From the NCBI GenBank assembly GCA_016794345.1, contig JAEUKE010000087.1:1-64000 (forward strand): a stretch of 64,000 nt of DNA. The letters run 5' to 3'. Under the pieces are notes generated by a model. The model saw only the letters and a list, made by a program, of their open reading frames with translations. It had not been told where the DNA came from and ran no database searches. This document shows, piece by piece, positions 60,467 through 64,000 of the stretch. Position 1 is the first letter of the stretch. Every line of letters starts with the position of its first letter. The position numbers were made by a program, and so were the translations under genes. This DNA is from Myxococcales bacterium. Its GTDB lineage: Bacteria; Myxococcota_A; Polyangia; Polyangiales; Polyangiaceae.

Positions 60467-60892
60467 ATGAGCTGGCTCACCCGACGTTCGGCCTTCCTCG
60501 ACGACGTAGCCCTCCTGGTGATCCGCGTTTCGTCGGGCGGCCTCCTCGCGCTGCACGGTCTCTCCAAGGTGAGGATGGGGACCGAAGGTTTCGCAAACGG
60601 CCTCGCCCAGAAGGGCCTGCCAGCCCCCACGCTCCTCGCCTACGCCGCCACGCTGAGCGAGCTCGTCGGCGGCGCGCTCGTCCTCTTGGGCCTCTTCACT
60701 CGTCCGGCCGCGGCGAGCCTGTTCGTGACCATGACGGTCGCCTGGATCACCACACACGCCAACCAGGCCAAGCTCGTGGGCAGCGGCGGCGGCGTTCCCT
60801 TCGAATACCCCTTCTTCCTGTCCACCGTGTTCCTGGCCCTCACGCTCTGCGGCGGGGGTCGGTTCTCGCTCGATCGGCGCGGCCGCTCGTGA
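60467..60892 (+). CDS. DoxX-family membrane protein
   Basis: A 141-residue membrane protein of the DoxX/DoxD-like group. Four hydrophobic segments are seen (about 14-30, 55-75, 80-100 and 112-128), with the family-like LLALHGLSKVRMG, YAATLSELVGGALVLLGLFTRPAA and FFLSTVFLALTLCGGGRFSLDR. Members are often described as quinone-linked oxidoreductase subunits, but most are uncharacterised. The gene stands alone between divergent and convergent neighbours: 186 bases from the FGE-like gene and three bases before the stop of the opposite-strand kinase. Confidence 0.88.
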   Translation: MSWLTRRSAFLDDVALLVIRVSSGGLLALHGLSKVRMGTEGFANGLAQKGLPAPTLLAYAATLSELVGGALVLLGLFTRPAAASLFVTMTVAWITTHANQAKLVGSGGGVPFEYPFFLSTVFLALTLCGGGRFSLDRRGRS

Positions 60893-60895
60893 CGA

Positions 60896-61831
60896 TCACC
60901 CCGCGGTCGCTCGAGACGGCGGCCACGGTTTCAACCCTCCGAGCGCAAGCTGAAGGGCGCCCGCGTCCGGGAAGCGCCGCTCCGGGTCCGTCTCCAGACA
61001 CCGTTGGACAAGCGCCGCCAGGTCCGCCGGGATGCCCCGGCTCGGCCGCACGGCCCCCCACAGCTCGCGGAGGAGGACACCGGTGGCGTAGATGTCGGCT
61101 CGGAGGTCGACCTCGCCACCGTACGCCTGCTCGGGCGCCATATAGGCAGCCGTACCAACGACACGCCCCGTGCGTGAGGCGGAGTGGTCGTCTTGCTGGG
61201 GCCTGTGCTCCGCGAAAGGCGCGTCCGTCCACCAGAGCGGCTTCGCGATCCCGAAGTCCACGAGCTTGATCGTGCCGTCCCGGGCGACCATGACGTTGTC
61301 AGGCTTGATGTCGCGGTGGACCACCCCCTGCGCGTGCACCCTCGCCAAGCCGCCCGCGATCATCCGCGCAATGGCGAGGGCGCGGGCCGCGTCGAGCGGG
61401 AGCTGACTGGCGAGGAGCGCCTTCAGGCTCTGACCGTCGACCAGCTCCATCGCCAGGAACGGGATCTCGTCTGCCTCGCCGACGTCGAAGACCATGGCCA
61501 CGTGAGGATGTGCGGCGAGCGAAGCGCAATATGCCTCCCGCCAGAAGCTGTGCCGCCACTCCTGGTCCGCGACGAGACTGCTTGGCAGCAGCTTGAGCGC
61601 GACCAACCTGTCGAGCCGAGTGTCGTGAGCCGCGTGGACCACGCCCATCCCTCCACGACCCAACCGCTTCCCGAGCACGTAGCGGGAAATACGCTGCCCG
61701 CTGCGGTACGGCTCGACCAGGGCCACCCCTCGTGCGCGCGGTACCTCCCATCGGCGCGGAGCACGGTCTGCCCCGAGCCATGTCAGCCTCGATGCTTCGA
61801 TCGGACGCAGCGCTGTTCCCGCAGGCATCAT
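60896..61831 (-). CDS. Ser/Thr protein kinase, short soluble form
   Basis: A 311-residue Hanks-type kinase. Core motifs are all present: LGRGGMGVVHAA glycine loop, LVALKLLP lysine, HRDIKPDN, DFG in KLVDFGIAKPL and GTAAYMAPEQA. About 45 residues precede the domain, and there is no membrane helix or sensor domain, so it is probably cytoplasmic and depends on partner proteins. GAGGAG lies just upstream of the ATG pair at 61831/61828. It is divergent from a TPR-CHAT lipoprotein gene 190 bases away, so both may share control. Confidence 0.88.
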   Translation of the reverse strand: MMPAGTALRPIEASRLTWLGADRAPRRWEVPRARGVALVEPYRSGQRISRYVLGKRLGRGGMGVVHAAHDTRLDRLVALKLLPSSLVADQEWRHSFWREAYCASLAAHPHVAMVFDVGEADEIPFLAMELVDGQSLKALLASQLPLDAARALAIARMIAGGLARVHAQGVVHRDIKPDNVMVARDGTIKLVDFGIAKPLWWTDAPFAEHRPQQDDHSASRTGRVVGTAAYMAPEQAYGGEVDLRADIYATGVLLRELWGAVRPSRGIPADLAALVQRCLETDPERRFPDAGALQLALGGLKPWPPSRATAG

Positions 61832-62021
61832 CGCCTCTCCTCGGCTCTGTCGGATTCGAACGCGGACAAAGAAATGGCGCCCCCCCACCCTGCCTTTCGG
61901 CCGGCGCCGATCTCGTGGGCGCCCGGCCCTCCCCGATCTCAACAAACTTTCGAGACGCGCTCGTCAGCTCGGGCTCCTGGTGGTTGTTCCGCCCGCGCTC
62001 GCGCCGTATGCTGCCGCTCCG

Positions 62022-64000
62022 ATGGAGGGGTGTTTCGCACACGCGCACGCGCGGGTCCGAGTTGGCCTCTCCAAGCTCTTGAGCCGCGGGGCGCTCTTCG
62101 CCATCACCCTCTCGGCTTGCCCAATGGACGGGCATCTCGAGTCGGCCTCGTCGCGCTGCGCGCGCGCCGTCGATCGGGGACAGTGGCGAGAGGCGCGGGA
62201 TGCTTGCCACGAGAGTCACGTCACGCAGGGAAACCCCGCCGATGTGATCCTGCTCGCGCGCGCCGAGCTGCAGCTCGGAAACAGCGCCGAGGCCGAGCGG
62301 CTCGCCACGGGCGCGCTGGAGGGACGGCTGCGCCCGCAAGCGCTCGCCGTTCTCGGCGTGCTTCGCGATCGGTCAGGTGACCGCGAGGGCGCGCGCACCG
62401 CGCTGAGCGAGGCCATCACGACGTTCGAGGCGCAGGGCGACAATCGCGAGCTCGCGCGAGCGTGGTTCGCGCTGGCCGGATCGTTCTGGAGAGAGCGCCG
62501 GCTCACCGAGACGCTCGGCGCTCTGGATGAAGCGCTCGCCGCCGCGGAGATGGCAGCGGACCGGCGGCTCCTGGGGCTGACGGCGCTGATGCGGGGGGAC
62601 GTGATGCGCTCGGTCGGAGACGCCCGCAGCGCGGAGCGGGAGTACGAGCTGGCGGCGAGCCTGCTCGAGGGCAAGCCGGCGGATCTCGTCTACGTGGATC
62701 TGAAGCAAGGCATCCTGCGCCAGGAAGCCGACATGGTTCATCTCTCGGACCTCGCGTTCCAGCGAGCGCTTTCGCGCGCCGAGCAGACGGGCAGCCACGA
62801 GGCGATCACGGCGGCGCGCCAGAACCTGGCGTACAACGCCCACCTGACCGGCGACACCCAGGCAGGCTTTGCCTACCTCGCGGATTGGAAGGGGCCTTTC
62901 GACTTCTCCTACCACGCGGTGCTCGCCATGCTGGAGGCGGACGCCGGTCGACTGGAGGATGCGCTCGCGTCGATGAATCGTGCGCTCGAGCTCTCGCGCA
63001 GCAACGACGCCTGGTGGGGTGAATACGAGCGCGCACGAATCCTCGAGCGGCTGGGGAACGATCGCGCTGCCGAGCAGGGCTACGAGCGCTCGATCGCCAT
63101 CGTGGAAGAGATGCGCGCGGCCATGGAACAGAGCGAGCTGCAGGCCTGGATGATCCCGCGTCGCCGGCAGCCCTACGAGGCGCTCCTCTCGCTGTTCGTC
63201 CGACAGGGCCGGACGGCCCAAGCTGTGCGCGTCCTCGACGCGTTCACCGCGCGGTCCTTCATGGATGCCCTGATCGCGAACGGGTCGCTCGTCGGTCCGC
63301 CAGGAGACGCGCACGACATCGCATCATCCTGGCGCCGGCTCGAGGGCGCCGTGGGAGCGACCGACGACCTCGGGCAGGCGCTCGCCGGTCGCGAGGTCGT
63401 GGTCCCCGTCGAGATCCTCGGAACGCTCTACCTCGCTCACAAGCCTGCGCAGGGTGACGTGCGGTTCCTCGAGCGCGGGGATGCCGCGCCCGTGCGCGAG
63501 CTGGCGAAGCGGTTCGCCGCCGATCCGGATCACCAGGAGCTGGCGACCGAGCTGGGGAGCATCCTCATTCCGGAGGACGTCGAGGCCGGTCCGAGCCCGC
63601 TGCACCTCGTCGTGAGCGGATGGCTCGCAGCGATCCCGTACGCCGCGTTGCGCCGGTCGGACAGCTTCCTCGTCCAGCAGCGGCCGCTCGCGATCATGCC
63701 GAGCCTGCGTGCTTTCGCGGCGGAGCACGACCGGAGCCCGGCATCCCGGAGGCTCGTGATGGCCGACGCGGACGGCACCTTGCCGGCCGCTCGCGTCGAG
63801 GCTGGCGAGATCGCGCGTGCCCTCGGCACCACGGCGGTCGTCTCCGACGCAGCGACGAGGAGCCTCGTCGAGACCGCCGGTCCGCTCGAGCTCCTCCACC
63901 TGGGCGTACACGCCGGGCTCGACGGCGGCGGCGCCTGGCTCAGCATGGCGGACGGGCGCTGGTCGACCGATGCCATCCTCGACAGCGGCCTCGCTGCCGA
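62022..64000 (+). CDS. TPR-CHAT-domain lipoprotein, partial at the window end
   Basis: The first 659 codons of a gene cut off by the window end; the frame is open throughout. A signal peptide with LFAITLSAC suggests a lipoprotein. Residues ~45-370 are TPR-like helical pairs (ADVILLARAELQLGNSAEAE, RELARAWFALAGSFWRER, YERARILERLGNDRAAEQGY). From about residue 460 comes a CHAT domain, the caspase-like fold (LHLVVSGWLAAIPYAALR, then LLHLGVHAGLDGGG with the expected catalytic His630). The catalytic Cys should follow beyond the window. The ATG at 62022 has GCTCC but no strong SD ahead of it. Confidence 0.78.
   Translation, partial: MEGCFAHAHARVRVGLSKLLSRGALFAITLSACPMDGHLESASSRCARAVDRGQWREARDACHESHVTQGNPADVILLARAELQLGNSAEAERLATGALEGRLRPQALAVLGVLRDRSGDREGARTALSEAITTFEAQGDNRELARAWFALAGSFWRERRLTETLGALDEALAAAEMAADRRLLGLTALMRGDVMRSVGDARSAEREYELAASLLEGKPADLVYVDLKQGILRQEADMVHLSDLAFQRALSRAEQTGSHEAITAARQNLAYNAHLTGDTQAGFAYLADWKGPFDFSYHAVLAMLEADAGRLEDALASMNRALELSRSNDAWWGEYERARILERLGNDRAAEQGYERSIAIVEEMRAAMEQSELQAWMIPRRRQPYEALLSLFVRQGRTAQAVRVLDAFTARSFMDALIANGSLVGPPGDAHDIASSWRRLEGAVGATDDLGQALAGREVVVPVEILGTLYLAHKPAQGDVRFLERGDAAPVRELAKRFAADPDHQELATELGSILIPEDVEAGPSPLHLVVSGWLAAIPYAALRRSDSFLVQQRPLAIMPSLRAFAAEHDRSPASRRLVMADADGTLPAARVEAGEIARALGTTAVVSDAATRSLVETAGPLELLHLGVHAGLDGGGAWLSMADGRWSTDAILDSGLAA

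Overview
The window looks like chromosomal DNA of a myxobacterium (Myxococcota, probably the Polyangia side). It is strongly GC-rich and densely packed with genes. It has four Hanks-type Ser/Thr kinases, many lipoproteins with Gly/Ser/Thr-rich linkers after the lipobox, cysteine-rich surface proteins ending in MYXO-CTERM-like tails (Cys, hydrophobic helix, Arg cluster), and PEGA/TPR and HDOD signalling proteins. The genus assignment is inference; no rRNA or other marker gene lies in the window. I saw no tRNA, rRNA, insertion sequence, prophage or CRISPR array.

1-36.8 kb is a mosaic of housekeeping and surface genes. It holds a GH3 beta-glucosidase lipoprotein, a TMEM143/DUF3754 membrane protein, an AlkC/AlkD-type DNA alkylation-repair protein, a protoporphyrinogen oxidase (hemG), a sigma factor/kinase/VWA-lipoprotein unit (7.1-11.4 kb, minus strand), two tandem FG-GAP/Cys-rich surface proteins (11.5-15.5 kb), a PEGA/TPR protein followed by a kinase with two complete kinase domains (15.4-19.7 kb), GAF, SDR and HDOD proteins, a TolB-like lipoprotein with a CXXCH motif, a lipoprotein made of five 90-residue repeats, a class C beta-lactamase-like hydrolase, ilvE, a DUF4114 Cys-rich protein, a ROK sugar kinase, a fatty-acid desaturase and a metzincin-type protease lipoprotein.

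36.8-54.2 kb is the most distinctive part: an accessory type VI secretion (T6SS) spike and effector island without sheath, baseplate, membrane-complex or ClpV genes. It contains a DUF6484 protein, three DUF2169-type putative adaptors, three consecutive vgrG genes (the first with an unusual Ala/Gly-rich insertion in its needle), an unrecognised small protein, a PAAR-like DUF4150 protein with a ~470-residue unassigned C-terminal region (best effector candidate), a degenerate ketosynthase-fold protein lacking the expected Cys and one His, and a HEAT-like protein. Start/stop overlaps in the last three genes point to translational coupling. A kinase with DFS in place of DFG faces the end of the island.

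54.3-64 kb carries a secreted protein coupled to a beta-propeller lipoprotein, two overlapping formylglycine-generating-enzyme-like lipoproteins, a DoxX membrane protein, another kinase and, divergent from it, a TPR-CHAT lipoprotein cut off by the window end.

Starts were chosen from Shine-Dalgarno spacing, lipobox position and overlap with neighbours. Where they are uncertain the entry says so.
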